Part shown: positions 8,804-16,503 of the stretch, piece by piece
Numbering within the stretch: position 1 is the first letter of the stretch
How the letters are laid out: each line of letters opens with the position of its first letter
Origin: Allobosea sp. TND4EK4
GTDB taxonomy: Bacteria > Pseudomonadota > Alphaproteobacteria > Rhizobiales > Beijerinckiaceae
DNA length: 64,000 bases
Assembly (NCBI RefSeq): GCF_900156025.1
Contig: NZ_FTMO01000014.1
Location: 1-64,000, forward strand
Direction: 5' to 3'
Notes under the pieces: model-generated
What the model was told of the DNA's origin: nothing
The model's input: the letters and a program-made list of their open reading frames with translations, nothing else
The model's database searches: none
Translations under genes and position numbers: made by a program

Positions 8804-9973
8804 ATGAGAGCGCTGTGCTGGCACGGCAAGGGCGACGTGCGCGTCGACACTGTGCCTGACCCGAAGATCGAACACCCGCGCGATGCCGTGATCAAGATCA
8901 CCTGTTGCGCGATCTGCGGTTCCGATCTGCATCTCCTCGATGGTTATCAACCCACCATGGAGAGCGGCGACATCCTCGGCCACGAGAACATGGGCGTCGT
9001 GATGGAGCTGGGCGCCGAGGTGACCAACCTCAAAGTGGGCGACAGGGTCGTCGTCCCCTTTACGATCAGCTGCGGTGACTGCTGGTTCTGCCGCCAGGGG
9101 CTGTTCTCGGCCTGCGACCGCACCAATCCCAATGCCAAGATGGCCGCGGAAGCGATGGGCCAGTCACCGGCCGGGCTATTCGGCTTCAGCCACATGCTGG
9201 GCGGCTATAGTGGCGGCCAGGCCGAGTATCTGCGTGTCCCGATGGCCGATATCGGCCCGATCAAGGTGCCCGACAGCGTCAGCGACGAGCAGGCCCTCTT
9301 CCTCTCCGACATCTTCCCGACAGGCTATATGGCCGCTGAAAATGCCCAGATTCGCAATGGTGACACCGTCGCGATCTGGGGTTGCGGGCCCGTCGGCCAG
9401 TTCGCCATCCGCTCTGCCATCATGATGGGCGCCGGACGCGTCATCGCGATCGACGAGGTGCCGGAGCGCCTTGCCATGGCGCAAGCCGGGGGCGCGGAGA
9501 CGCTGAACTTCAGCGAGGTCGATATCTACGACGAGCTGATGGTCATGACCAAGGGCAGAGGCCCCGACAGCTGTATCGATGCCGTCGGCTGCGAAGCCTC
9601 GGGTCATGGCGCGGCGGACGCCATCCTCGACAAGGTCAAGGCTGCCGCCTTCCTGGCCACCGATCGCGTGCATGTTCTGCGCCAGGCGATCATGTGCTGC
9701 CGCAAGGGCGGAACGATCTCGATCCCGGGCGTCTATGTCGGCATGGGCGACAAGATTCCGATCGGCGCAGCCATGAACAAGGGCCTGACCTTCAAGATGG
9801 GCCAGACCCACGTCCAGGCCTACACCAAGCCGCTGCTCGCCAAGATCGAGGCCGGCGAGATCGATCCGAGCTTCGTAATCACGCACCCGGCGAGCCTCGA
9901 AGACGCTCCCGAGATGTACAAGAAATTCAGGGACAAGGAGGACGGGGTCATCAAGGTCGTTCTTCGGCCGTAG
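8804..9973 (+). CDS. Zinc-dependent alcohol dehydrogenase (formaldehyde-dehydrogenase-like MDR)
   Basis: The protein has 389 residues. The start at 8804 is chosen because AAGGA lies 7 bp upstream and the domain begins at once ([14 protein letters not shown]). Catalytic zinc ligands are in CAICGSDLH and GHENMG. The structural-zinc loop [15 protein letters not shown] and the Rossmann motif [10 protein letters not shown] are present. This long-chain MDR subgroup has an extended insertion and C-terminus and resembles glutathione-independent formaldehyde dehydrogenases. It uses NAD(P) in the cytoplasm; the substrate is not determined. The manganese catalase gene follows 137 bp downstream, and together they look like a stress or solvent-response pair. 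Confidence 0.85.
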   Translation: MRALCWHGKGDVRVDTVPDPKIEHPRDAVIKITCCAICGSDLHLLDGYQPTMESGDILGHENMGVVMELGAEVTNLKVGDRVVVPFTISCGDCWFCRQGLFSACDRTNPNAKMAAEAMGQSPAGLFGFSHMLGGYSGGQAEYLRVPMADIGPIKVPDSVSDEQALFLSDIFPTGYMAAENAQIRNGDTVAIWGCGPVGQFAIRSAIMMGAGRVIAIDEVPERLAMAQAGGAETLNFSEVDIYDELMVMTKGRGPDSCIDAVGCEASGHGAADAILDKVKAAAFLATDRVHVLRQAIMCCRKGGTISIPGVYVGMGDKIPIGAAMNKGLTFKMGQTHVQAYTKPLLAKIEAGEIDPSFVITHPASLEDAPEMYKKFRDKEDGVIKVVLRP

Positions 9974-10110
9974 CGGCCGGGGAACAATCGCGACCGGCCG
10001 TCGTTGCCTCAGTTCAGACGCTCGGCACGGACAATTCCGAGCGTCGCGGGCGCCCACCCATCATCGTCGAACCTCACGACATCCAAGGCCGGGGGGTCAG
10101 GACAGCGCTC

Positions 10111-11037
10111 ATGTTCATGCGAATTGATCAGCTCCAGGCTGAACTACCACCGCCGAAGAAGGCCGATCCCAACGCGGCCGCCGCCTTGCAGGAGTTGCTC
10201 GGCGGCAAATACGGCGAGATGTCCACGCTGGGGAACTATATGTTCCAGAGCTTCAACTTCCGCAGCAAAGAGAAACTCAGGCCGTTCTACAGCCTGGTGG
10301 CCGCGATCACGGCCGAAGAGCTGGGCCATGTCGAGCTCGTCAGCAATGGCGTTGCCATGATCGCCAACGGCCCCGACAAGAAAGATGGCGACGAAGGCGA
10401 TGGCGGCGATATTTCGGGAGCGCCCTACGAAGCCATGAAGGACATGCGCCTCGCTGCGGCCTTCCTGTCGAATGCAGGCGGCGCGACGCCCGTGAACAGC
10501 AACGGCGTCTCCTGGAATACCGATTTCATCACCACCACGGGCAATGTCGTCACAGATCTCCTGCACAACTTTCACCTGGAATGCGGCGCGCGCCTGCACA
10601 AGATGCGGGTCTATGAGACGCTGTCCGATCCCACGGGACGCGAAGTGTGCGGTTATTTGCTCGTTCGCGGCTCAGTCCACGCGCATGCCTATGCGCTGGC
10701 TCTCAAGCAGATCACCGGCGTCGAGATCGAGAAGATGCTGCCGACGCCCAACATCAATCTCGACAAGATTCCCGAATGCCAGAAATACCTTCAGGAGGGC
10801 TCCCACAGGCGCCTTTATACCTTCAGCCCCGGTGACTACACCGAAATGGCCGGGATCTGGGGCAATGGGGAGATGGCGCTTCCCGGCGACCCGCCAGGCG
10901 AACTGGAAGTCGTCGAGGGGATGCCGGACGGCGGGAAGATCCACCAGCTGACCGGCGTTCCATCGGCATTCACTCCGGATTACGCCCCGGAGGAAATGTT
11001 CGAGATCGCCACCAAGCTCTACAAGGCTTCGCGCTGA
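10111..11037 (+). CDS. Manganese catalase
   Basis: The protein has 308 residues and begins MFMRIDQLQAELP, the usual N-terminus of Mn-catalases. The start is therefore placed at 10111, although the same frame is open much further upstream. The dimanganese ligand regions are visible: GEMSTLGNYM (Glu36), AEELGHVE (Glu70, His73), the HLECGARLHKM region and the SVHAHAYALAL region. The enzyme disproportionates hydrogen peroxide in the cytoplasm without heme. Its stop overlaps the start of the next small gene as TGATG, which indicates translational coupling. The zinc dehydrogenase upstream is on the same strand. Confidence 0.9.
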   Translation: MFMRIDQLQAELPPPKKADPNAAAALQELLGGKYGEMSTLGNYMFQSFNFRSKEKLRPFYSLVAAITAEELGHVELVSNGVAMIANGPDKKDGDEGDGGDISGAPYEAMKDMRLAAAFLSNAGGATPVNSNGVSWNTDFITTTGNVVTDLLHNFHLECGARLHKMRVYETLSDPTGREVCGYLLVRGSVHAHAYALALKQITGVEIEKMLPTPNINLDKIPECQKYLQEGSHRRLYTFSPGDYTEMAGIWGNGEMALPGDPPGELEVVEGMPDGGKIHQLTGVPSAFTPDYAPEEMFEIATKLYKASR

Positions 11038-11318
11038 TGGCCGCCTCGCCAGCCGTGAAGTCCGGCAGCCCCATGGGACTGTTCTACGAGCTCTGGATGC
11101 TCGCTTTCGAAAGTCACCAGGCGATCTGTCTTCGGACGTCCAGGCTCTCGTTCGGAGGAGAAGCAGCCGGGACGGAAGCCCAGTTGATGATCACCGAAAA
11201 AGTCGACGCGGCTCATTCTGCAATCGAGAGTCTGATGGGCGGCGTTCCTCCCATCAGGATCGTGCAGCGATATCGCTCCGCGGTTCGAGCCAATGTCTCG
11301 CGCCTGTCGAAGGCCTAG
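11037..11318 (+). CDS. Small phasin-like protein coupled to Mn-catalase
   Basis: The protein has 93 residues and begins at the ATG that shares one base with the catalase stop. The sequence is amphipathic and mostly helical, with a central SHQAICLRTSRLSFGGE segment and a basic end (YRSAVRANVSRLSK). It resembles short phasin-like or so-called antifreeze-annotated proteins of Hyphomicrobiales, whose function is not known. There is no signal peptide or membrane segment. The overlap with the catalase gene suggests it is made in proportion to the enzyme. The family link is from pattern memory only. Confidence 0.55.
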   Translation: MAASPAVKSGSPMGLFYELWMLAFESHQAICLRTSRLSFGGEAAGTEAQLMITEKVDAAHSAIESLMGGVPPIRIVQRYRSAVRANVSRLSKA

Positions 11319-11483
11319 CAAAGCGTTGACCGACAGCCCGCGGCTTTGCGGGCGCATCACGGGATACCGGCGCTAAAATCCGATATCCCGACATGTCCGC
11401 AAGCAGCCCGTGACGCATCCTAGCCCACGAATGTTCATGGAAATGAACAGGTAGGCCGAGCGCATCAGACTTCTGGCACAGAA

Positions 11484-11511
11484 GGGCCCCGGGGGCGAAC
11501 GCCCGGGGCCC
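11484..11511. terminator. Strong GC hairpin downstream of LysR gene
   Basis: A perfect 10-bp stem (GGGCCCCGGG at 11484-11493 pairs with CCCGGGGCCC at 11502-11511) encloses an 8-base loop. It lies 6 bp past the LysR stop and between two convergent genes, so it could end transcription from both sides. The minus strand reads TTCTGT after the stem, a poor T tract, so this is a hairpin with probable rather than certain terminator activity. Confidence 0.6.
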
Positions 11512-11517
11512 ATTCGT

Positions 11518-12456
11518 TCATCTTGTCGACGGCTCAGATGACAGGCCGCTACCGCCACTGCTCTGCTTGATGAAGTCGATGAAGGCGCGTAGCGGCGGGG
11601 GCAAGAGCCGGCGGCCAGAGAAATATAGGAATGGCCCTGGGAAGGGCTGCCACCAATCCTCCAGAACCGGCACGAGCGCGCCGCTCTCGAGATGAGGACG
11701 CAGCCATTGCTCAAAGAGCTGGATGATCCCGACGCCCGCGACGGCCATGTCGATGGCGAGATCGGTAGCGCCGCCGACTTGCACTAGCACTGGTCCCCGC
11801 GGCTCGACGCGCACGATCGCGCCGTCGTGCTCGAACTCCCAGGGGCTCGTTGTCGCGCCGCTGGCAAAGCGCCCGAGCAGGCAGGCGTGGCTGAGCAGGT
11901 CCTTGGGATGCCGAGGGCGGCCATGCCGTTCGAGATAGGCCGGCGCCGCGGCTGTCGCAAAGCGTTGCCGTCGCGGTCCGATCGGGACGGCGATCATGTC
12001 CTGGTCCAGGCGGTCATCATAGCGAATGCCGGCATCGCAACCTGCAGCAACCACATCGACGAAGTTGTCGTCGGCGAGAATCTCCATCGTGATATGGGGA
12101 TAGGCGGCCAGGAAAGCGGGCAGGATCGCCGGGAGCACCAGCCGGGCGGCGCTGACCGGCACGTTCAGGCGAAGCGTGCCGGCAGGTTCGTCACCCAGGC
12201 TCTTCGTGCCCGCGAGCGCAGCTTCGACTTCACCGAGCGCCGGTCCCAGACGATGGATCAGCCTGGTCCCCACCTCTGTTGGGGTGACGCTGCGCGTGGT
12301 GCGATGGAGCAGGCGGACGCCGAGTTGGGCTTCGAGCCGGCGAACCGCCTCGCTCAGTGCAGATGCGCTGACACCTGTTTTGCGGGCCGCGTCGCGGAAC
12401 CCGCGCGCCTGGGCCACGGCCAAGAAGCCGTTGAGATCGCTCAGCTCGGTTTTCAT
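11518..12456 (-). CDS. LysR-family regulator
   Basis: The protein has 312 residues from the ATG at 12456; the domain starts at once (MKTELSDLNGFLAVAQ), so the longer in-frame start is not used. The N-terminal winged HTH has SASALSEAVRRLEAQLGVRLLHRTTRSV. The effector domain has the usual two-lobe layout (GTLRLNVPVSAARLVLP). It is divergent from an aldo-keto reductase gene with 90 bp between the starts, the classic arrangement in which a LysR protein controls its neighbour. The effector is unknown. A strong GC hairpin follows the stop. Confidence 0.85.
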   Translation of the reverse strand: MKTELSDLNGFLAVAQARGFRDAARKTGVSASALSEAVRRLEAQLGVRLLHRTTRSVTPTEVGTRLIHRLGPALGEVEAALAGTKSLGDEPAGTLRLNVPVSAARLVLPAILPAFLAAYPHITMEILADDNFVDVVAAGCDAGIRYDDRLDQDMIAVPIGPRRQRFATAAAPAYLERHGRPRHPKDLLSHACLLGRFASGATTSPWEFEHDGAIVRVEPRGPVLVQVGGATDLAIDMAVAGVGIIQLFEQWLRPHLESGALVPVLEDWWQPFPGPFLYFSGRRLLPPPLRAFIDFIKQSSGGSGLSSEPSTR

Positions 12457-12546
12457 TGTTCGGATTTCCGCACGGCCTGTACGGATCATTCGGGATTATC
12501 CTCTCAGTCGCCAGTCTTTATCTCATGGTCATCGAAGGAGATGGAC

Positions 12547-13422
12547 ATGCAATCGATCGAGCAGGCCGGCAGCTTCACCCTCGGAGACCGACGTGTGACG
12601 CGACTGGGGTACGGAGCCATGCAGCTCGCCGGCCCAGGGGTATTCGGGCCCCCACGCGACAGGAATGGGGCGCTCGCAGTGCTGCGTGAGGCCGTCGCCG
12701 CCGGTGTCGATCACATCGACACCAGTGATTTCTATGGGCCTCATGTCACCAATCAGCTGATTCGCGAGGCGCTGTCGCCCTACCCCAGCAATCTGGTCAT
12801 CGTGACCAAGGTCGGGGCGCAGCGGGGAGAAGATGGCTCTTGGCTACCAGCCATGGGGGTCGACCAACTTCTTCGGGCGGTCGAGGATAATCTCCACAAT
12901 CTCGGGCTCGAGGCGCTCGACGTCGTCAACCTGCGGATCATGTTCGACAGCCATGGCCCGGCCGAGGGCTCGATCGCCGCTCCGCTGGAGGCACTCGCCA
13001 TGCTGAAGCGGCGCGGACTGGTCCGCCACATCGGCTTGAGCAATGTCACGGCGGCGCAAGTGCAAGAGGCCCGCGGCATCGCTGAGATCGTCTGCGTACA
13101 GAACCACTATAATCTCGCTCACCGCGATGACGACCAACTGATCGATGACCTTGCCGAAGACGGCATCGCCTATGTGCCGTTTTTCCCCTTAGGGGGCTTC
13201 GCTCCACTGCAGTCGGCGATCCTCACCGAGCTGGCAGCGAAGCTCGGCGCGACCGCCATGCAGGTGGCCCTGGCCTGGCTTTTGCGAAGGGCGCCGAACA
13301 TTCTCCTGATCCCGGGAACGTCCTCGATCGCGCATCTCCGCGAAAATCTTGCGGCCGCTTCGCTTGTCCTGCCGGACGACGCAATCACAGCCCTCAACGG
13401 CATTGCGGCAGGCGGGTCTTGA
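12547..13422 (+). CDS. Aldo-keto reductase family oxidoreductase (YdbC-like)
   Basis: The protein has 291 residues. The ATG at 12547 is chosen because AAGGAG at 12535-12540 sits 6 bp before it; the ATG at 12541 would abut the ribosome site. It is a TIM-barrel reductase with LGYGAMQL, the active-site Asp and Tyr in DTSDFYG and the Lys in VTKVG. The usual catalytic His position reads NLRIM, so Arg replaces His, a substitution I associate with the YdbC-type subgroup. NAD(P)-dependent carbonyl reduction is inferred. The divergent LysR gene is the likely regulator. Confidence 0.8.
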   Translation: MQSIEQAGSFTLGDRRVTRLGYGAMQLAGPGVFGPPRDRNGALAVLREAVAAGVDHIDTSDFYGPHVTNQLIREALSPYPSNLVIVTKVGAQRGEDGSWLPAMGVDQLLRAVEDNLHNLGLEALDVVNLRIMFDSHGPAEGSIAAPLEALAMLKRRGLVRHIGLSNVTAAQVQEARGIAEIVCVQNHYNLAHRDDDQLIDDLAEDGIAYVPFFPLGGFAPLQSAILTELAAKLGATAMQVALAWLLRRAPNILLIPGTSSIAHLRENLAAASLVLPDDAITALNGIAAGGS

Positions 13423-13589
13423 CGCATGCGCCAACGCTTTGCTCCCTAGAGAGCCCGCATCTCTTCGGGCAAGGCGGTCATGCCGTGGCCCCCAGGCTGG
13501 AGCGCCTGCCGGCCGCGCTGCCGGCGATCTACCGAGCACTCGCAGGCTGAACGCCCGACCGTCGAAGGCGAACACCGGGGAGACTGATC

Positions 13590-13745
13590 ATGACTGAAGC
13601 CCGGACGGGTCGCGCCGTCGTCACCTCCGCCATCGTCGTCATGGCGGTGATCCTGAACCGCATGGGCGTGCTGCAGAAGGGCGGCGTCGGCGCGGCCGTG
13701 CAGGTGTCGGCTGCCATTGCCATGGTCCTCTTCATCGAGCAGTAG
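13590..13745 (+). CDS. 51-residue small membrane protein in NO/nitrite locus
   Basis: This small frame starts at an ATG with GGGGAGA about 7 bp upstream. It encodes 51 residues with two hydrophobic stretches (VVTSAIVVMAVIL and VQVSAAIAMVLFI) separated by a short GVLQKGG turn, so two membrane helices are possible. No family is recognised. It is the first gene of the cluster leading to nirK, 108 bp ahead of a DUF2249 gene. The good ribosome site, hydrophobic pattern and position support a real gene, but no homology could be checked. The 167 bp before it hold nothing I can assign. Confidence 0.5.
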   Translation: MTEARTGRAVVTSAIVVMAVILNRMGVLQKGGVGAAVQVSAAIAMVLFIEQ

Positions 13746-13823
13746 GGCGGCCGCTGCTCGGCTGTTTGCGCTCCGACAATTCCGGCCGGGTGCGGCCGGG
13801 CTAGGCTCCCCGAATGCCCCGCC

Positions 13824-13837
13824 TTGCGGGACCGCAA
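13824..13837. promoter_or_regulatory. NnrR/FNR-type palindrome upstream of DUF2249 gene
   Basis: TTGCG-GGAC-CGCAA is a perfect match to the TTGCG-N4-CGCAA form of the FNR/NnrR box. It ends only 16 bp before the DUF2249 ATG and next to its GGAG. A class II activator site at -41.5 would place the transcript start inside the gene, so repression, an internal start or action on another promoter must be considered. Confidence 0.6.
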
Positions 13838-13853
13838 CCCGGAGCCGACCATC

Positions 13854-14156
13854 ATGACCACCCCGACTCTCGCACCGCTCGACGTGCGCGCGATCCCGCC
13901 GGGCATGCGGCATGCCACCATCTTCGGCATTCTGGAGCGCCTCGAGCCGGGGGAATCCTTCTGTATCGTCAACGATCACGATCCCGCTCCGCTGCATCAT
14001 CAGATCGATGCGCGCTGGCCCGAGATCTATTCCTGGAGCTACGTCGCGGCCGGGCCGGACGTCTGGCAGGTCGAGATCGCCCGCAACGCGGCGCCGGCGG
14101 GAGACGCCGATTGCGGCGGGCACGATGCGGGCCATGCCTGCACCTGCGGGCACTGA
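13854..14156 (+). CDS. DUF2249 protein with His/Cys-rich tail
   Basis: The protein has 100 residues starting at the ATG at 13854 with GGAG about 9 bp upstream. The DUF2249 core runs from LDVRAIPP through LEPGESFCIVNDHDP to YSWSYVAAGPDVWQVEI (residues about 8-82). After it comes a tail with three Cys and three His (DCGGHDAGHACTCGH), which looks able to bind a metal. DUF2249 proteins are common in denitrification and low-oxygen loci and resemble the small TusA-like fold; their role is not settled. It is followed by a polytopic membrane gene and a tandem DUF2249 gene. Confidence 0.8.
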   Translation: MTTPTLAPLDVRAIPPGMRHATIFGILERLEPGESFCIVNDHDPAPLHHQIDARWPEIYSWSYVAAGPDVWQVEIARNAAPAGDADCGGHDAGHACTCGH

Positions 14157-14185
14157 GAACGGCTGCCGACCGAGGCCAAGCGGCC

Positions 14186-15607
14186 ATGCCGATGCCATCG
14201 CTCTCCCGCTGGACGATGAGCTATTTCGCCGCTGCGCTCGGCTGCCTGCTGGCGGCGGAGGGGCTCGCCATGCTCGGTATCGGCTACCCCGCAGCCGGGA
14301 TGAGCGAGCCCGCGACCCTGATGCTCGTCCATCTGGTGGCGATCGGCTGGCTCAGCCTCGCCATGGCGGGGGCGCTGCTGCAATTCGTGCCGGTATTGGC
14401 GGCGCGCCCGCTGGCCTCGCCCTATCTCGCACTGCCGACGCTCATGTCGCTGGTCGCGGGGTTGCTATTGCTCTGCGCCGGCTTCGCGACGCTCGCTGGC
14501 TGGGCGGATGTGCCGCTCGGCCTGCTGCCGCTAGGCGGGCTGAGCCTGCTCGGCGGGCTTCTTCTGCTCGTCGTCATGCTGTGCCGGACACTGGCGGGCT
14601 TGCGGCGGCTAGATCCCTTTGCCGGCATAATTCGGGGCGGCCTCGCCTGCCTCGCTCTGACCGCGCTGGGCGGGGCGGCTTTCTCCACCATCCTGTCCGG
14701 CCGGGGCGGCGCGCTCGGCGCGTTCGGCACGCTGTTGCCGGGCGGGCTGCCTTTCCACGCCTTGCTGGGCTTCGGCGGTTGGCTCGGGCTCATCGCCTTC
14801 GGCGTCAGCTATCGCCTCTTCGCCATGTTCATGATAGCGCCCGAGCCATCGGGCGGCCGAATGAACCTCCTCGTCACGGCAGCCGGCATGGGGCTCGTTC
14901 TGGCCGCGGCAGGCCTCGGCGCCCCGACGGTCGGCCTCGACGGCGGTTCGGGGCTCGTCGCCACGGTGAGCCTGCTGCTGGCGCTTGCGACCGGCTTTTA
15001 TGGCCGCGACATGCTGACGCTTTATCGCAGCCGCAGGCGCAAGGCGTTGGAGGTCAACATGCTGGCGAGCCTTCCGGCCTTCGCCGCGCTCGGCTTCGGC
15101 ATCGGGGCGCTACCGATTGCGCTGATCGCGGGAGCTGGCGAGGGTTTCGTCGCTGCGGCGTCCTTCCTGCTCGTTTTCGGCTGGCTCGGCGGGCTGACGC
15201 TGGCGCAGCTCACCAAGATCGTCCCGTTCCTGACATGGCTCGAAGCCTATGCGCCACGGATCGGCAAAGGGCCTGCCCCCCGTGTCGGCGAGCTTCTCGC
15301 GGCCCGGCGTCCTCTCGTCTGGTTCGCACTCTACTACGGCGGCACGGTCCTCGGCAGCGGAGCGCTGGCTTGCGGCGCGACCCTCGGCTTCCGGCTGGCG
15401 ATGACACTGGCGCTGGCCGGCACGGCGGGGATCGCGGCCGAGTTCGTCCGGGTACGGCGCTTGTCCCAGGTCAAGGCGGCAGACCGGCCACCGCCGCATG
15501 AACGGCCCAGGCTGCTGCTGGCGCGCGCAGATGAAAGGAGCTTGTCCCATGACGACCCCCCGCGGACCCAACCCCACATCAGGCACGCCCGGTCCCCTCG
15601 ATGTTGA
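14186..15607 (+). CDS. Polytopic membrane protein, heme-copper-oxidase-subunit-I-like
   Basis: The protein has 473 residues with about 12 hydrophobic segments. The start at 14186 follows GAGG about 10 bp upstream. His49 lies in MLVHLVAIGW within the second helix and His191 in PFHALLGFGGW, a pattern seen in uncharacterised membrane proteins related to oxidase subunit I or NnrS that occur beside nitrite and NO genes. The full ligand set of a true heme-copper oxidase is not evident. The last 59 bp overlap the next gene, and the tail encoded there is polar and unconserved in appearance. A role in NO handling or copper/heme delivery for NirK is only inferred from position. Confidence 0.6.
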   Translation: MPMPSLSRWTMSYFAAALGCLLAAEGLAMLGIGYPAAGMSEPATLMLVHLVAIGWLSLAMAGALLQFVPVLAARPLASPYLALPTLMSLVAGLLLLCAGFATLAGWADVPLGLLPLGGLSLLGGLLLLVVMLCRTLAGLRRLDPFAGIIRGGLACLALTALGGAAFSTILSGRGGALGAFGTLLPGGLPFHALLGFGGWLGLIAFGVSYRLFAMFMIAPEPSGGRMNLLVTAAGMGLVLAAAGLGAPTVGLDGGSGLVATVSLLLALATGFYGRDMLTLYRSRRRKALEVNMLASLPAFAALGFGIGALPIALIAGAGEGFVAAASFLLVFGWLGGLTLAQLTKIVPFLTWLEAYAPRIGKGPAPRVGELLAARRPLVWFALYYGGTVLGSGALACGATLGFRLAMTLALAGTAGIAAEFVRVRRLSQVKAADRPPPHERPRLLLARADERSLSHDDPPRTQPHIRHARSPRC

Positions 15608-16112
15608 TGTCAGACCGCTGCTGCGGGCTGGCGACGACCCCTTCCAAGCGATCATGGAGGCTACGAGTGAGTTGGCGGCAGGACAGTCGCTCCGCCTGAT
15701 CGCTCCGTTTCGGCCGGTACCGCTCTTGTCGGTAATGGCCAATCGCGGCTTTGCCGCCAGCGAAAGCGCGCTCGGCGATGGCGACTGGGAAGTCCTGTTT
15801 TCGCCCGTCGCGGCGGAGCCCGAGGAGGGCCTGGCGCTGGGCTCGAGCCCGGCGGCGATCTTCTGGGGAGAGCCGGCCATGGAGCTCGACCTCAGCAATC
15901 TCGACCCGCCGGAGCCGATGGTGCGGATCCTGGAGGCGCTCGAGGAATTGCGGCCGGGCGAGGTGCTCTTCGCTCTGCTTGCTCGCGAGCCGGTCTTCCT
16001 CTTCCGCGAACTGGCCAAGCGCCAGCATGAATGGGCCGGCAATTTCGATTCGGCCGGCATTGTCTATCGGCTCCTGGTGCGCCATGGCGGCGGCGCGAGG
16101 GGCCACGGATGA
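15549..16112 (+). CDS. Tandem DUF2249 protein
   Basis: The protein has 187 residues from the ATG at 15549, with AAGGAG at 15535-15540 at good spacing. Two DUF2249 repeats are visible: residues about 17-85 (LDVDVRPLLRAG, LAAGQSLRLIAPF, WEVLF) and about 112-180 (LDLSNLDPPEPMVRILEALEEL, RPGEVLFALLAREP, YRLLVRHG). It begins inside the preceding membrane gene and ends with an ATGA overlap with the following DUF59 gene, so the three are translationally linked. The molecular role of DUF2249 is unknown; a metal or sulfur carrier function is a guess from its TusA-like fold. Confidence 0.8.
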   Translation: MTTPRGPNPTSGTPGPLDVDVRPLLRAGDDPFQAIMEATSELAAGQSLRLIAPFRPVPLLSVMANRGFAASESALGDGDWEVLFSPVAAEPEEGLALGSSPAAIFWGEPAMELDLSNLDPPEPMVRILEALEELRPGEVLFALLAREPVFLFRELAKRQHEWAGNFDSAGIVYRLLVRHGGGARGHG

Positions 16113-16393
16113 GTGTGCGTCTCGAAAGGCTGGTCGAGATCGCGCTGCGCGATGTGCTCGACCCCGAGATGGGCCGCAGCGTCGTCGATCTCGGCCTGAT
16201 CTACGGCATCTCCGCCGCATCCGACGCCACCGTTACCGTCACCATGACGACGACCACGCGCGGTTGTCCGTTGGCGGGCTTCCTGAAGCAGGCCGTGGCG
16301 CTGGCTGCCGGGGCGGTGGAAGGCGTTTCGGCGGTCGAGGTCGTGCTCGTCTACGAGCCCGCCTGGCAGCCCGCCATGGTCGCGGCGGAGTGA
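16109..16393 (+). CDS. DUF59/MIP18-type metal-sulfur cluster assembly protein
   Basis: The protein has 94 residues; its ATG overlaps the preceding stop by 4 bp. ALRDVLDPEMGRSVVDLGLIYGI and TTTTRGCPLAGFL match the DUF59 (SufT/PaaD/MIP18) domain, including the conserved Cys of GCPL. Family members help place Fe-S clusters or other metals into target proteins. As the last gene before nirK it may act in maturation of a metalloprotein in this locus; NirK itself carries only copper, so the client is uncertain. Confidence 0.8.
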   Translation: MSVRLERLVEIALRDVLDPEMGRSVVDLGLIYGISAASDATVTVTMTTTTRGCPLAGFLKQAVALAAGAVEGVSAVEVVLVYEPAWQPAMVAAE

Positions 16394-16420
16394 GGCGACC
16401 CGCCGGGATCGTCAAAGATG

Positions 16421-16434
16421 TTGTGCTGCAACAA
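16421..16434. promoter_or_regulatory. Imperfect FNR/NnrR-type site upstream of nirK
   Basis: TTGTG-CTGC-AACAA keeps the TTG-N8-CAA skeleton and spacing of the FNR/NnrR family but not the TTGCG/CGCAA arms of the other boxes here. Its centre is about 76 bp before the nirK ATG. It overlaps a second palindrome (TGTTG-N5-CAACA at 16419-16433), so the exact site is uncertain. Confidence 0.4.
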
Positions 16435-16503
16435 AGATCGGATCCGCCCGCCTCCTAATGTGATCACGACCGGAGACGCCGGTTGTCGGCAAGGAGACAA
16501 GCC

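Noticed and set aside
13423-13589. Plus-strand fragment ending in LPAALPAIYRALAG as a gene remnant
   Set aside because: It looks somewhat coding-like but has no start, no recognisable family and is under 45 codons.
16419-16433. TGTTG-N5-CAACA palindrome as the main nirK operator
   Set aside because: The overlapping TTG-N8-CAA reading has the right spacing for FNR/NnrR proteins; both cannot be the same site and the N5 form matches no family I know.
16460-16467. GTGATCAC palindrome upstream of nirK as a CRP site
   Set aside because: The arms are contiguous and lack the TGTGA-N6-TCACA spacing.
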